In this document: piece after piece, positions 38,901-50,390 of the stretch
How the letters are laid out: the number at the start of each line of letters is the position of its first letter
How positions within the stretch are numbered: the stretch's first letter is position 1
Assembly (NCBI GenBank): GCA_003508835.1
Contig: PUFA01000003.1
Coordinates: 8,471,501 to 8,535,500 of the forward strand
Source: Eonycteris spelaea
Taxonomy: Eukaryota > Chordata > Mammalia > Chiroptera > Pteropodidae
DNA length: 64,000 nt
Direction: 5' to 3'
Notes under the pieces: generated by a model
The model's database searches: none
Told to the model about the DNA's origin: nothing
What the model saw: the letters and a program-made list of their open reading frames with translations, nothing else
Position numbers and translations under genes: made by a program

Positions 38901-41133
38901 TTACTTTGGTCGGGGGCAGGGAATCTAGAATCATTTCTTGTACAAGAATGTTGGGGCCACATGTGAGATATTAATAGATAATATCCAACAACTAATCGGT
39001 TGAATATGAAATTATGGGAGGCAACTGTTGATACCAAGAGAACTAAATACAACAGCCCTCAACTTTGAGTTTAGTAAGACAATCTGAGGTTAGTATAATA
39101 CCATTAAATAAATTTCTAGGAAATTTTCAGGAAAAGAACCCAGCAAGCAAAGTAGTCTCTCTTGATCAAAACTAATAAATAAGAGCCAGTGTGGCCTCAC
39201 TTGAAAAGACTCATAAAAAAAACATGATTTTTCTCAAAAAGCTTCTCTGTTTACTAAAAGGTTAAAGATAAAGATATACTTACCGAAGTCAAGTATATGT
39301 TTGCAAAATTCAGTCTTTTATGTTTGTAAAGCAGAGCTGTGTACCATGTGCTGAAATCACTGTCAGTTTTGCTTACATAGTAGGAAAGAGCATTATTCTA
39401 GGGAAAATTATCAAAGATCTTCAAAGTTTGTTCTATGGGTCCCTCATGTTCTCTTTTCCATCTTTATGGCAAATCCTCCAGCTATTTGAATGCACACTGG
39501 ATCTCTGTAAATTGTTTTACTGAGGAATAGATTGACAGGTTGATTGATCATCCTTTGACTGAAGTTCCCCCACAGAAAAATGTTACTTTGGCTAGGCACT
39601 TGTAATTTAAACCTTTTATCTCTAATTGTGGAATGACAGGCTCTTTTCTCTTGGTATTTTCAGCCATTAGCAAGCAGGTAAAGAAGTGTACTGTGCTTTG
39701 GGAGTGTAGAGGGAGAAATTTTGCTATCATACTAGACCTATTTAATTTCCAGGTTTTACAGTAACTTAGAGGCTGATGATTAGAAGGCATGCTCCATGAT
39801 GTTTTCTTCTAAGCCTCCCTCTTCCCAATTTCCTCTTTCTACTGTAGTGGATGAATCAAGACTATTCAATGAGGAAACTAAAGCTACTGTTTTAACATTT
39901 TGAGATGGCAAGAAACCTAGGCATCCAAGTACTTTTTGAACTTAAAGGGTAAGCATATCCTAAATTAAGTATTCCGAAAGGCTTCCCCCACATGCTTCTT
40001 CATTTTATACTGATAATTTGCTGGTTTGCTCTCAGATCTTTTCTTTTTCCTTTCGTTGCAAACCATTTTCCAGATTGCCTTGCCTACTGTCGTATGACTT
40101 GGTTAAATACTGGGAGATACTGACAAGAGATTGAAGATGGGAAGAATAGAAAATGCCTGGCTATCCCTATTCCCCATCCCACACCCATGCACCCTCTCTG
40201 ATTCAGGTGATCTCTCCATCTCCAGCATAAACTGCAACTTCTCTATGTCTCAGCTCTTGCCAGAAAGCATGTTTAGTGAATCTCATCCTATCAGGCTTTC
40301 AGGCTCTAGTAATACCGACTTCTCCCCTGCTTTTCCACATCTGGCTGTAGCTGATTCTTTCTTCTGTTATTAATTTCTAGTTGCTTTATTATACCTTGTT
40401 TGGCTTTTGAGCTCTTCCATTGTAAATAGTGCCTTGTATTAAGTTTTTCTGATGAATGGCATGGAATGGGCTCCATTTTCAGATACAGTCACCACTGACA
40501 CAATTTGCCTTACTTTGGTCTCAAGATTTCTGTTTTCTGGTATCTGTAATGTTATTAGTCAGTATTTTGAGATTTTCTTCTTAATGTCAATTTATTATTT
40601 GATATCCAAACGTTTTCACCAAGCTTTCTTCTCTATTTCTATCTCAGAAGCTGATATCCAGTATCATCAGTAACAGTAGTATTAATAAACTTATCAGCCA
40701 TCTTAAAGGATTTGACAAATTATAAAGTATTATTGTTTAAATACTTGTCAGAGGACTAGAATCTCCTTAACAAAGACTAAATTATTTTGATTTATTTAAA
40801 CAAAAGGACTTATAATAGACTCATCTGAATAATAACAATTGCTTTGAATCATTAAATACTTTAATTATATAAGTCATCTGGGTAGTCATTACCTTTATAA
40901 TATTCAAAATAGACGTAGGGATAAAACTCAGATTTCCTGTTTTAAAGATCTTGGTACAGATAAAATGAAGAACTTGCTCTAGTCACATTGACATTGACAA
41001 ACACAGGATTAGAAACGGTTCCCAATTTCAGGCCAAATTTCTGTCTTAACCCTACTGCTACCACTTGGCAGGAAATAAATTTAGATATTGTGAGAAGAGT
41101 CTGAAAAAGTCAGGTGTTGTGTTATGTGTGTGT
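38901..41133. other. Intron, one possible old repeat, otherwise nothing
   Basis: A GC-moderate patch at about 40130-40480 ('gtaatagtgccttgtattaa'-like ending) may be an old interspersed repeat that I cannot name. The frames at 39320-39790 and 40131-40673 have no coding support. Confidence 0.4.
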
Positions 41134-41167
41134 GGGGCGGGGGGGGGGGAGGCAGCGGGGGGAGGGG
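41134..41167 (+). other. G-quadruplex-prone G tract
   Basis: G runs of 4 (41134-41137), 11 (41139-41149), 6 (41157-41162) and 4 (41164-41167) are separated by loops of 1, 7 and 1 bases. This meets the usual intramolecular quadruplex pattern. It follows a GT stretch. The G-rich strand is opposite to the NOL4 RNA. Confidence 0.75.
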
Positions 41168-41639
41168 ATGAGTTAACTATAGATTTAGGAGGCTCTTAGA
41201 GACACTCTAAAAAGTGTCATCTGAGGTTACTCATTTTGCAGTATTTCATAAAATCAGGAGTCACAGTGATTAGCCTGCTACTACCCTCCACTCATTGTAA
41301 CTAAAGTCTTCTTGCAATTAGAATGAATGACCATGATGTTTTTATACATGCAGATAAATGTTCAATATCACCATGATTTCAAGAGTACAAGATAACCAAT
41401 TACGTGATATTTATAACTAAAGACAACTGTATTTGACATTCAGGGCTAAATTATAGCAAATGAAATCATCTTAGGAAATTTGCTAAAGATTTGAATAAAT
41501 AAGAGTAAAAATAAAATAATTTTACCAATATATGAGATAAAAGAAAACCAACATAAACATGAATATTTAAAGGATACAGAAAATGAAAATCCTATTGTTG
41601 AAGGAGAATAGTAACATGTTTTTTACTTTTATATTTAGA

Positions 41640-41830
41640 AAGGAATTTTCACAATTGATCTAATATATACTTCACAGGGACCCAGTGAGTAAAATATGTG
41701 TTAATTACCCCATTTCACTAATGCAAAAATGTCTAAATCTTAGAAAAGATCCTGTGATTCACTAAAGGTAGCACAGTGAATGAATGGCAAAACTAGCACT
41801 TAGTGGCAGATATCACAACCAGTACTTGGA
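41640..41830 (-). repeat. MIR SINE, antisense
   Basis: Reversed MIR order: 'tatacttcacagggacccag', 'taccccatttcactaatg', 'tgattcactaaaggtagcac', 'atgaatggcaaaactagcac'. Confidence 0.65.
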
Positions 41831-43742
41831 AACCACTAAAAAGAATGCAAACTGAGGAGGAAGAGAAGGGTGGGCCAGAAGAACGACAATAGTGAAGGTG
41901 GCTTGGAACAAATTCTAAAACAGGGAGCTGTCAAGGAGGCAGGAGAAAAAGTACTTGGTGAAGGGTCGTGGGGCTAGGTAGGCATCACAGGAAATATCCT
42001 GGGAGGTGTCAGAAATAAAGTGGAATAAGGTGATAAAATTATCATTACTGAGTATTAGTGTGGGGGGTACTGGTCGAAGAAATATCTTCCAGCGACGTAC
42101 CCTCTTCCTCTTCCTCTGATGACCAAATATACTAAATTATAAAGAGGGGAGAACAGAGGCTAGGCTTTTTTTCTTTGCTGTACTCCCTGAAGCTAGCATT
42201 ATGATTTGAGTGTGGTGGGTATTCCGCAAATGCCAAAAGAATTAAATTGATGACTCCAACCCACATTGATCCCGTTTTCTAAGCTCAGGCTTTTCATATT
42301 TCAAAATTTTTTCTATTACATTATACATTAATTTTTCACACACATAAGTCATATTTTTCCCAAATGCACATGGAGAGTGCGGATTGCTTTACTACTCCTT
42401 TGCACAGAGTAGTATATATGAGGCCACCAAATAGAAATACAATATTTTTTAAAAGTCAGTGGAAGGAAAAACATTTGGTTTTGCTAATATTTCATTTATC
42501 ATCATAAAAGCATTGCAAAAAGTTATGTCAAATTGCTTGATAAAAATAAAAACTAAGAATTGAAAGAATCCCCAGGCAATGATTTTTTTTTTATTGTAGT
42601 GGTATATATGCTCATTTTCATTTATACTGTTTCATACATGATAATCACTGACTCTTCCAAATCAAATCAGAATTACAAAATCTGTCTTGGTTGACCATTA
42701 CAAATAATTTCTCTAAGTTTCTGTACTAACTATATCAATTTAAACTTGAATAATACCAAGATAAGAGCTCTTATAATGTGATTATTTCTAATTAGCTAAG
42801 ACCTGCTCAAAATACACTACCCACCCCCATACCCATATTTCATGCTGCTATACCAGGTTACATTACCATGCCATTTATAAAATCTTTCTTTGGATAAAGT
42901 ACAGAAGATTCTGGTTTGAAAGCCCTTGTTTCTTGACTTAAGCCAAAAAGAAAACATTTTCTGGGTTTGAATGGCCTAATTTAGAGAGCTGTTTACTGCT
43001 GATGGCACCTTTCCAAGTTCCTTACTCAGTGTCTCTGTGCAAGGAAATTAAACTAGACAACTAATCATATTGAACATATCATTTTAGGGTATGAATTTGC
43101 TCTCTATGCTTCCTTCTGGAACAAATTAATTTGCCAACAGCCTACTGCCTTGGTATTCATACGACCTCCCCTGGCCAAAACTGCCAAGTCAGGACACCTG
43201 ACCAAAAAACCATCAAACTACAAAGGGTCAAAGCCACAACCAATGTGCTCCAACCAGAAGGGTGAATTAGGTAAGAAAGACTCCATATCCGAGATTTTGA
43301 TCTAACACCCTTCACCTCAAGGTGTGGCTAATGATGATCAAAATCACCTGTGAACCTTTTTAAAGGCCGCTCACAAGAACAATGCATGCTAACACATGTT
43401 CAGGTTAAATAGTCACGGAATTCTGACTTCCAATTCTCTTATTATTTATGGTTATTTTTCCTTTTAGGAATAGGAATAGGGAATGGGAGGCAGGGATATA
43501 GTGGGGACAAGGTGCAATGCTTGCTGCATAGTAGGGGCTCGATAAATTTGAAACGAATTGCCCAATAGAGGGATAAAAGGAAGGAAAAAAAGGAGGGAGG
43601 AATAAAGGTGTAAGGATGTAGGCACATACTCTTAGGTAATCAGAAAAAGAATATAATATTCTTTAAGAATTTGAAATCTTGGAATAGTTATTTATTGATT
43701 ATAATTGCTGATATTTATTCTCTTGTATAGGCTGACAAATTT
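41831..43742. other. Intron, no confident feature
   Basis: A GC-moderate block at 43080-43420 (with 'acctttttaaaggccgctc') could be an unrecognised LTR or DNA element. A short L2-terminus-like piece lies near 43515-43560. No exon seen. Confidence 0.4.
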
Positions 43743-43815
43743 TCTCAGGCATATATATCTATATATTTCCATATATATATAACACACATAATACATACAT
43801 ACATACATACATACA
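43743..43815. repeat. TA-rich and (ACAT)n repeat
   Basis: 'atatatctatatatttccat' leads into about seven ACAT units (43788-43815). Confidence 0.85.
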
Positions 43816-43854
43816 TATACATAGATAGGTGAAAAACAAATGAAAGATTAAGGG

Positions 43855-43990
43855 TAACAGGCAGTAGGGAGAGCAAGTCATGACGGGAAGGGAAGAGAAG
43901 TGAACAGAGGGGTAAGACAGGAGAGGGGAAGGAGAGAAGGTAGAGCAGATGAAGAGGTAAAGGGAACAAGAAGAATGAGGAGAAAAGTGG
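43855..43990. repeat. Purine-rich low-complexity tract
   Basis: About 135 bases are almost all purine on the plus strand (gggaagggaagagaag-like). The 74-codon minus frame across it is compositional, not a gene. Confidence 0.8.
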
Positions 43991-44149
43991 TTAAGGAGAA
44001 CTTATTTTAGTTAAATAAATTATCACTTAGATATAGTTATCTGATTAATATCTGGTTCTCCCCAGAACCCCAGGCTGAGGGAGCAGAGACTAGGTCAGTT
44101 TTTGCTACCTGCTGCATCTAACACAGCTCCAGTCCCCAAAAGCAGGGTT

Positions 44150-44385
44150 TCTCAGATTATCTGTGAAGATGAATTGGATCTTTTTATTTCCAAACTGGCA
44201 TGGACAAATAGTTTGTAAAATTTAAAAACAAAAAAAAACAAAAAACATTCAAAATACAAGCCCATTTATTATTAAATTCTACAGACATAAAATTGTCTTT
44301 CAAATCTTATACTTATCTCGTCATGGACCAGTAATAGTTTTCAGCACCAACACTGGTCCACTAACTGCTCCTTGAAGAGCTGACC
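44150..44385. mobile_element. Possible hAT-family DNA transposon fossil
   Basis: The pattern 'gggtttctcagattatctgt' at one end and 'catggaccagtaatag' with 'caccaacactggtccact' at the other resembles an old hAT non-autonomous element. No target duplication can be read. Confidence 0.35.
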
Positions 44386-46644
44386 TGGTAAAAACTCATT
44401 AAAAATATGAAAACTAGCTAAACAAAATAGACATCAGAATATTAACAGTTCAGCAATAAATTATAATTGTATCATGGTTTTTCTGGAATTTGATCTTTTT
44501 TCTGCATTTTATTACCACCATAAAGCTGAGAAGAAAATAGGGTGGTGATCATGACCCCTATTTTAAGTGGTTATGTTGAGGACAAAGGACAGGCTTATTA
44601 ATGATGGTTCCTTACAGAGTGGCAGAATAGGAGACTTAGTTCTCCTGACTCTACCAGACCACTTTGTTTTTATTTTTTCCCATAGGCCTCAGTGGCTCTT
44701 TTAGCCTGCAATCAAATTGGACATGTAGCATTAATTATGAGCTGTAAGCACTTTCATTTTCACTTTGGCTAGCAGACTCCAGTAAATCTCTAATTTACAC
44801 ATTTCAGCTCTGCCGACATTTGCATACCAATATTTTGAGCTAGTTTTTTATTTGGCTTAGCTTCCATTTCTGTATCTATAACGTTAAGATGTATATTTAA
44901 ATGGTACTCCAGTAGAGACCCTGCCACATGTAAACATTCCCAAAAGTAAGTGCACTGTCCTCCCATCCCACTTTTCTTTAGTCTGAGAATTAACTCATGC
45001 AGTAACAGCTAGTATAAAACAGCTAGTATAAAAACAATATTAAAACAATAGCAATAACAGTGAATCACTAGCAAAATGTTCTTTCCAACAAGCGATTCAA
45101 AATAATGATAAAAATGAAACCTACATTTGAAAACTTGGTGACCATTTTTTTTAAGGCTATCTACTGAACTATCATTTATCTACCTTGTCTAGAAACATAC
45201 ACCGAAATGTTCACAGAAATTATCTATTGGGAGTTCAGTGCATTGGGACTGGAGAATAGGGGACCCTTCCTTTCTCTTTATACATTTCTATGCTTTTGGA
45301 AATTTTTTCTCGTGAATATGTATTTAAATGAATATGTAATATTTTATTAATAATATATTGGTGATAGAAGAGACGCTAGTAAGTCTAAAAACTTGCATCA
45401 CATATATTTTAACGCTTAAAAGGTGTAATGTTTTATTACTTTATCCATTGAACTGTGAAACAGAAGCCCATGGAAGGCAGGTTCTCAGCCCTCCAGTAGA
45501 TAGATGAGGAAACGACAGTGGAAGGATGAGGCTGAGATCCCAAGGGAAGTATCTGTGATGCCAAAGTCTGTGTGCTTCCCATGTCCCAATGCTGCAGGGC
45601 AATGAAAAATGAGCATATTGTATTATTTAATGGGATCTCCTTTTCCTTCCGACTTAGGTATCATGGAGCGGAAAAACAACAAAAGCACCATTTGAGACAC
45701 GCACCTGTGACAGCGATAAAACCCAAAATTCAGGATAGTCTTATGCCAAAATTGTTCTTGTAAGTTTGGTTGGAAATATTTCCTATATTTTAACTACCCT
45801 GCTGAATTTTTTTCCCTGTTACTGTAAAATCAGTAAGAGATCACTTTAGTCTCTAAAAGTTTAGAGACAGATGCAGAGAACATTTTAAGTTGGCAAGGAT
45901 CACATTTCATGGCAGGTAATCTTATTTGATAACCAGAAATATTCTCAGATGGGGAAAACAATAAAAATATTTGCCAGATTATAAATCTAATTTTCTACCA
46001 CAGGTCCAATAACACATAATTTGCTTCTAATTGATAATTCCCCCAAACCTAAGTGCTTAAAATATTTAAAATAAGAGTTACTAACAATATCATGCTATCC
46101 CCAGCACTGCTATTTCTCTTGACCAGTTAAAAATTATGAAATACATTTTAAGGTCACTAAGAAAATGAAGCCTTGGGGTCAAGAAGAAACAATGCTAAAT
46201 TAACAGGTTAAAATTCTAAGCTCTAAAGCAACCTTAAGAGAAAAACTTGGGAACAAGGCTGTGAGGATTTGTAACAAAAAATGAGCAGGAAATTTTTAAA
46301 AATCACATTCTTGGGCTTGTTCCACCCCCACTCACCACTGTGAAGACTGGCAACCAGAACAAAAAAAAAAATAAGGCAAAGAGGACCCCTGGTATCCTTT
46401 TTTGGGCAGGTGTTAAGAGAAGCACACGTCTCCTTTCTGAATGGGTAATAGTCGTCCCTTGGGAACTTATTAGCTAAAGGGGAAAAGAACCTTTGGTTAT
46501 CACCCTTAAATTTTCTACTTGCTTAGAGCAATTTCAAGAGAGAGAAAACACATGTACAGCATTCTCTAACAAAGCAATGGCTTCTGGGTTTTTCTAGTTT
46601 CTAAACTTCTTTCCAAGCATTAGAAAAGCACTACATGTGATTTT
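44386..46644. other. Intron, no confident feature
   Basis: AT-rich. A 14-base tandem duplication ('acagctagtataaa') lies near 45005-45033. The frame at 45572-45763 shows no homology I recognise. Confidence 0.45.
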
Positions 46645-46720
46645 CCTTTCTTTCACTTTTTTCCCTTCCTTCCTCCTTTCTTTCTTTTTCTTTCTTCCTT
46701 TCATTCTTTTCTCTCTCTAA
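46645..46720. repeat. Polypyrimidine (CTTT/CCTT)n tract
   Basis: About 75 bases of nearly uninterrupted C and T in CTTT, CCTT and CT units. Confidence 0.85.
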
Positions 46721-47689
46721 TAATAACTAAGTGGAGCAATCTTTATAAGAGAAAGTCGGAAGGTATAGATAGCATCAATCAAAGTTAATTTCTTATTCTT
46801 TTAAAAACTACATTTGTTCAACAAACCATTATATTAACCATACTGTAATGTGGATTGCTGTTCTTAATAGTTATCATACAGGGCTAAACTTTATAATCTT
46901 ATAATTGTTTTTCCTAAAAAGTACGAGGTATAAGTAATTCTGTCATAGTTACAGCAATAGCCTTCAAAGAGTTGACTGTTGCTGGAGTTCTGCATGCAAT
47001 TTAAAAGTGTAGAATTGGGCAGCAATATAAAATTATACATAGATACGCTCTCAGGACCAAAAAGTGAAAAACTTTTTCTACATGTTACAAGTTTGAATAT
47101 ATTTTAGTATATTTTGAGGTTTTGACTCAGATATGGACCCACTGACTCCAATGAAGACCTGATTATAAATTTTGCCTTTTCCTTTCTCTGGCTCTATTTT
47201 TCTTACCATTTCTACAACACATTCAGTGAAAGAATAAAGGCTACATACAGAAAGAGGTAAGTTTTCTAGGCAGTAATGGTATCCTAGCCAGAATGGTATT
47301 ACATTCAAAACAAAACAAAACTCAAGACATTCCTCCTACCAAGCCCCTTTCTCTCTATAAGTAAAAAAAGAAAAGAAAACAAAACAAAACAAAAAATGAA
47401 AAATTGGGCCAGACAATGTAATAGTGTTTTCTAAAGTTTGGAGATATATCCACCATTTCCTATCCCAATTGTTATGAAGCCTGATGGAGTCGCATGGAAG
47501 ATCAAATGTTGGAGAAGTTGTCTGTAGATCTTTAATTAATCACCTCTCAAACTTTTAGTCAAACTTAAGGAAAGGTAGCATGTAATTCACAAACGGGCTG
47601 GTTATGAAACAATCAATAAAAGAAATAAGAAAGAGAAGAAAAATGAAAGAAAACCCTTAGCAGTAATTGAAACTAAAATAGGTGCATGA

Positions 47690-47810
47690 GGGATAGTACG
47701 TGGCTGCTGCTTTTATTCAGCACCTGGTACAGTACAAGTTTCTTTGTATTAGTTACCTCTTTTATTTCCCAAAACGATTCTATGAAATAGTTATTATACA
47801 GAAAAATCGT
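47690..47810 (-). repeat. MIR-like fragment, antisense (first copy)
   Basis: Reversed MIR-like sequence: 'ttattcagcacctggtacag', 'tttatttcccaaaacgattc', 'tatgaaatagttatta'. It is unusually similar to the copy at 48355-48470. Confidence 0.6.
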
Positions 47811-47929
47811 ATCTGCTAAGGCCTTCCTAAATGACCATCCCACCTTGTCTCCACACTTTCCTTTCTGTCAGTACTGTATCTGTCCTAATTTCTGTCATAG
47901 CACTTTTCACACTTGTGCATTAGTCAGAA

Positions 47930-48140
47930 TAACATTGTGGTTAAGAGGATGGGTTTTGCAGTCAGAAAAACTTAGATTCAAGCCCAGGTCTACTACCACT
48001 TACAAGTTGAGCAATTTGGACATATCTCTCATTCAACAGGGACAGGTATAGAATACACATTACAGAACAGTAGATACGATTATAATAAGTTAATGTTTGC
48101 AGAGCATCTAGCACCATACCTGGTCCACAGCAAGGAAGGG
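47930..48140 (+). repeat. MIR SINE (first copy)
   Basis: MIR order: 'taacattgtggttaagagga', 'gattcaagcccaggtctact', 'gcagagcatctagcaccata', 'cctggtccacagcaag'. Confidence 0.75.
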
Positions 48141-48354
48141 TTTAGTAATATCTTTGAAGGGAGAGGCAGCCTCTGGTTTTCTTCATTTTTCCTGTAGTGT
48201 GCCTATGCAGAAGGAGGCCCAGAGTAAGGGTTTTAAATGTATGATGAATGAATGAGTAAATGAATAATCTTTTGAATCTCAGAACAGCATTCTTTCTGGA
48301 AAGCTCCAATTGTCTTCATCATTTTCCTCTTCCTGGAGTAGAATACGTTTCTGT

Positions 48355-48470
48355 GATAGTAAATGGCTGCTTTCATTTATTAAATACCTAGTGCAGTACA
48401 AGTTTCTTTATATTAGTTATTACCTTTAATTCCCAAAACAATTCCATGAAATAGTTATTAGAAAAATTGG
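48355..48470 (-). repeat. MIR-like fragment, antisense (second copy)
   Basis: 'atttattaaatacctagtgc', 'agtacaagtttctttatatt', 'attcccaaaacaattccatg'. It shares features with 47690-47810 that are not in the MIR consensus. Confidence 0.6.
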
Positions 48471-48629
48471 TCCAGACTATTTCCAATGGCCTGCTTATTT
48501 ATAACACAGGGCACATATATACATAGATACCCAAGGCAAGAACAAAAATGATTGTTTCCTTATCATTACCTCTCCATGCAGTATCCAAAAAAATGAGTTT
48601 CTACATTGCCTCATTTAAGAAATGAGAAT

Positions 48630-48800
48630 GTGAGATGCAGAGTGAGCTGAAATAATGCCCTGCTATTAGTTTTATGACTTTAAAAATATTCCTTGACCTT
48701 TCTAAGCTTCAGTTTCCTCATTTCTAAAACAGAAACATAATAGTAATTATATGTGGCTGGCAGTATTATGATAATTAAATAAGATAATGTATATAAAAAG
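48630..48800 (+). repeat. MIR SINE (second copy)
   Basis: MIR core: 'ctaagcttcagtttcctcat', 'ttctaaaacagaaacataat', 'attaaataagataatgtata'. Confidence 0.7.
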
Positions 48801-48900
48801 GGGCATTATATAAGATGAAAGGATAAATTTTCTTTGAGGAGAGAGGCAGCTGCCTCCCCACCATCGCTTCTTTGGGGTGTCTTTTTGAAAGCATAAAGGT

Positions 48901-50160
48901 GTAATAAGAGGACCAACCTTTTGATTTTCAGTGTGAGACTAGAACTTCTGACCCTTCAAACTATAAATGCCTGCCTCTAGATTTAGTTCAGGGTTTCTCT
49001 CACACGATAAATAGGAGATAATCACAAGTGCATCTGTTTATCTCTCAAGGAGCTAGAGAAGTCATTGTTCTTTATTCTACTTTACTGCATGTGTGAGATT
49101 GTTTCCAGAATTTGTGGCCACTTTTATGACACCTTACATCCTTATTCTATAATAAATTGTTTTCTTTCTTCTCTATAGGTATAGAATGATCTTTTTTGGC
49201 AGCAATTATAAACTGTAAAGTGCCATAAAATGTTAATTGTTGAGGTTTTTATTGTAACTATTATAATTATTATTATTTCAGGTCTACACTGACAGGAAGT
49301 TATGCCAGTTATCCACATAAAAAGACAATAAAATATTTCTGTCCCTAGCTAATCAAGTAAGTCCTACAAAAGTAATTTTCTCCAAATTCAGCTGAATAGG
49401 TTCTTTTTTTTCTATGCATTAAATTTATTTTTATCATATATTAATGCCAAGAACAGAGTACAAAAGTTACCTTGTTAAAAAATATTAAATTTTAAAATTG
49501 TCAGACTCCAGTAATAAATGATAAACTTCTTTTTGATCATACTAAAAACTGTACTTCAAAAGGAAATATCATGTCAAGTTTTCACGTATCCTAATTGTCA
49601 TACACAAAAATTAAAGAGGAAACAAAATAGAGAGAACAGTAAAACAAATGCCAAAGATGCTATGAAATGTCATGTAATAATGTGACCTAAAATAAACTAC
49701 ATTATGGGTAAGTTAGATATTATAATTAAATGCAGTATTTGTTTTTTAAGGCTTAAAGATCAAACAAGATGTTTAAGATCAAATTTATTGCTGCCTCTAT
49801 TATCATTACTGCTCTCCCCACAAAGCTCCTTGTCCTACTGACTCTCCCTAGGGGACCCATGGGTTAGTAATAGCACTCATGGGTTTCCAGGTTTGAAGGT
49901 GTTTTAATGCTACCCAATCATTGGCCAAGTCTGTCCTCTGTATTTGCTTTGTCATACTGCTTATTACAAGATATTTTGATTTTTCTAACAGTCATTTCCA
50001 CCATACTAAGTATTTTTGAATGCCTGAACTTTAACATTTTACTCTATAATTCTTAGAATCTGTCCTGTCACCTGCCACTTGGCAGAGGTCAAATAAACCT
50101 TGATTGGATTAATTAATACATGAAATTCCATAGATTATATGACTATGATTTCTTTCTTAT
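48901..50160. other. Intron, no confident feature
   Basis: AT-rich. The 49795-50110 stretch is pyrimidine-rich and may be a diverged L2. No exon. Confidence 0.4.
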
Positions 50161-50170
50161 CTATTCCCTA

Positions 50171-50381
50171 ATTTTTTTTTTTTATTTTTAGGCAAGGCAA
50201 CCCTTGGTTGACAGACTGCAAGGACCTTGTCATCTTACAATCCCTTATTTTTGTATTTTTTTATGCCACAGCATCTGGTCTTCCTAGGTGGTCTCCCATC
50301 CAAGTACTAACCAGGCTTGACCCTGCTTAGCTTCCGAGATCAGATGGGATCAGGCTTGTTCAGGGTAGCATGGCCGTAGAC
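50171..50381 (-). mobile_element. 5S rRNA-derived SINE (fruit-bat MEG-R-like)
   Basis: On the minus strand, bases 50381 down to about 50263 form a near full-length 5S rRNA sequence. It includes the conserved internal promoter (A-box, intermediate element and C-box, for example GGTTAGTACTTGGATGGGAG). About 75 non-5S bases and a poly(A) tail (50171-50190) follow. A 9-10 base target duplication (ctattcccta on the plus strand) lies at 50161-50170 and 50381-50390. The extra tail segment and the duplication show that this is a retroposon, not a ribosomal gene. Known: 5S-derived SINEs are rare in mammals, and the MEG-RS and MEG-RL families were described from megabats. The family assignment is from memory. 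Confidence 0.8.
50263..50381 (-). pseudogene. 5S rRNA-like module inside the SINE
   Basis: About 119 bases align end to end with mammalian 5S rRNA, starting GTCTACGGCCATG and ending near GATGCTGTGGC. Changes are spread along it, including CpG-to-TpG or CpA losses in the A-box half, while the C-box region is nearly intact. The module could still recruit TFIIIA and polymerase III, but it lacks an immediate oligo-T terminator and leads into the SINE tail. Confidence 0.8.
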
Positions 50382-50390
50382 TATTCCCTA

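Noticed and set aside
44361..44381. An REST/RE1 silencer site starting TTCAGCACC near 44340
   Set aside because: Only the left half-site fits; the right half does not match, and the context looks like an old DNA transposon.
50263..50381. A functional 5S ribosomal RNA gene
   Set aside because: It carries several substitutions, runs into a non-5S tail and poly(A), and is bounded by a target duplication, so it is a retroposon.
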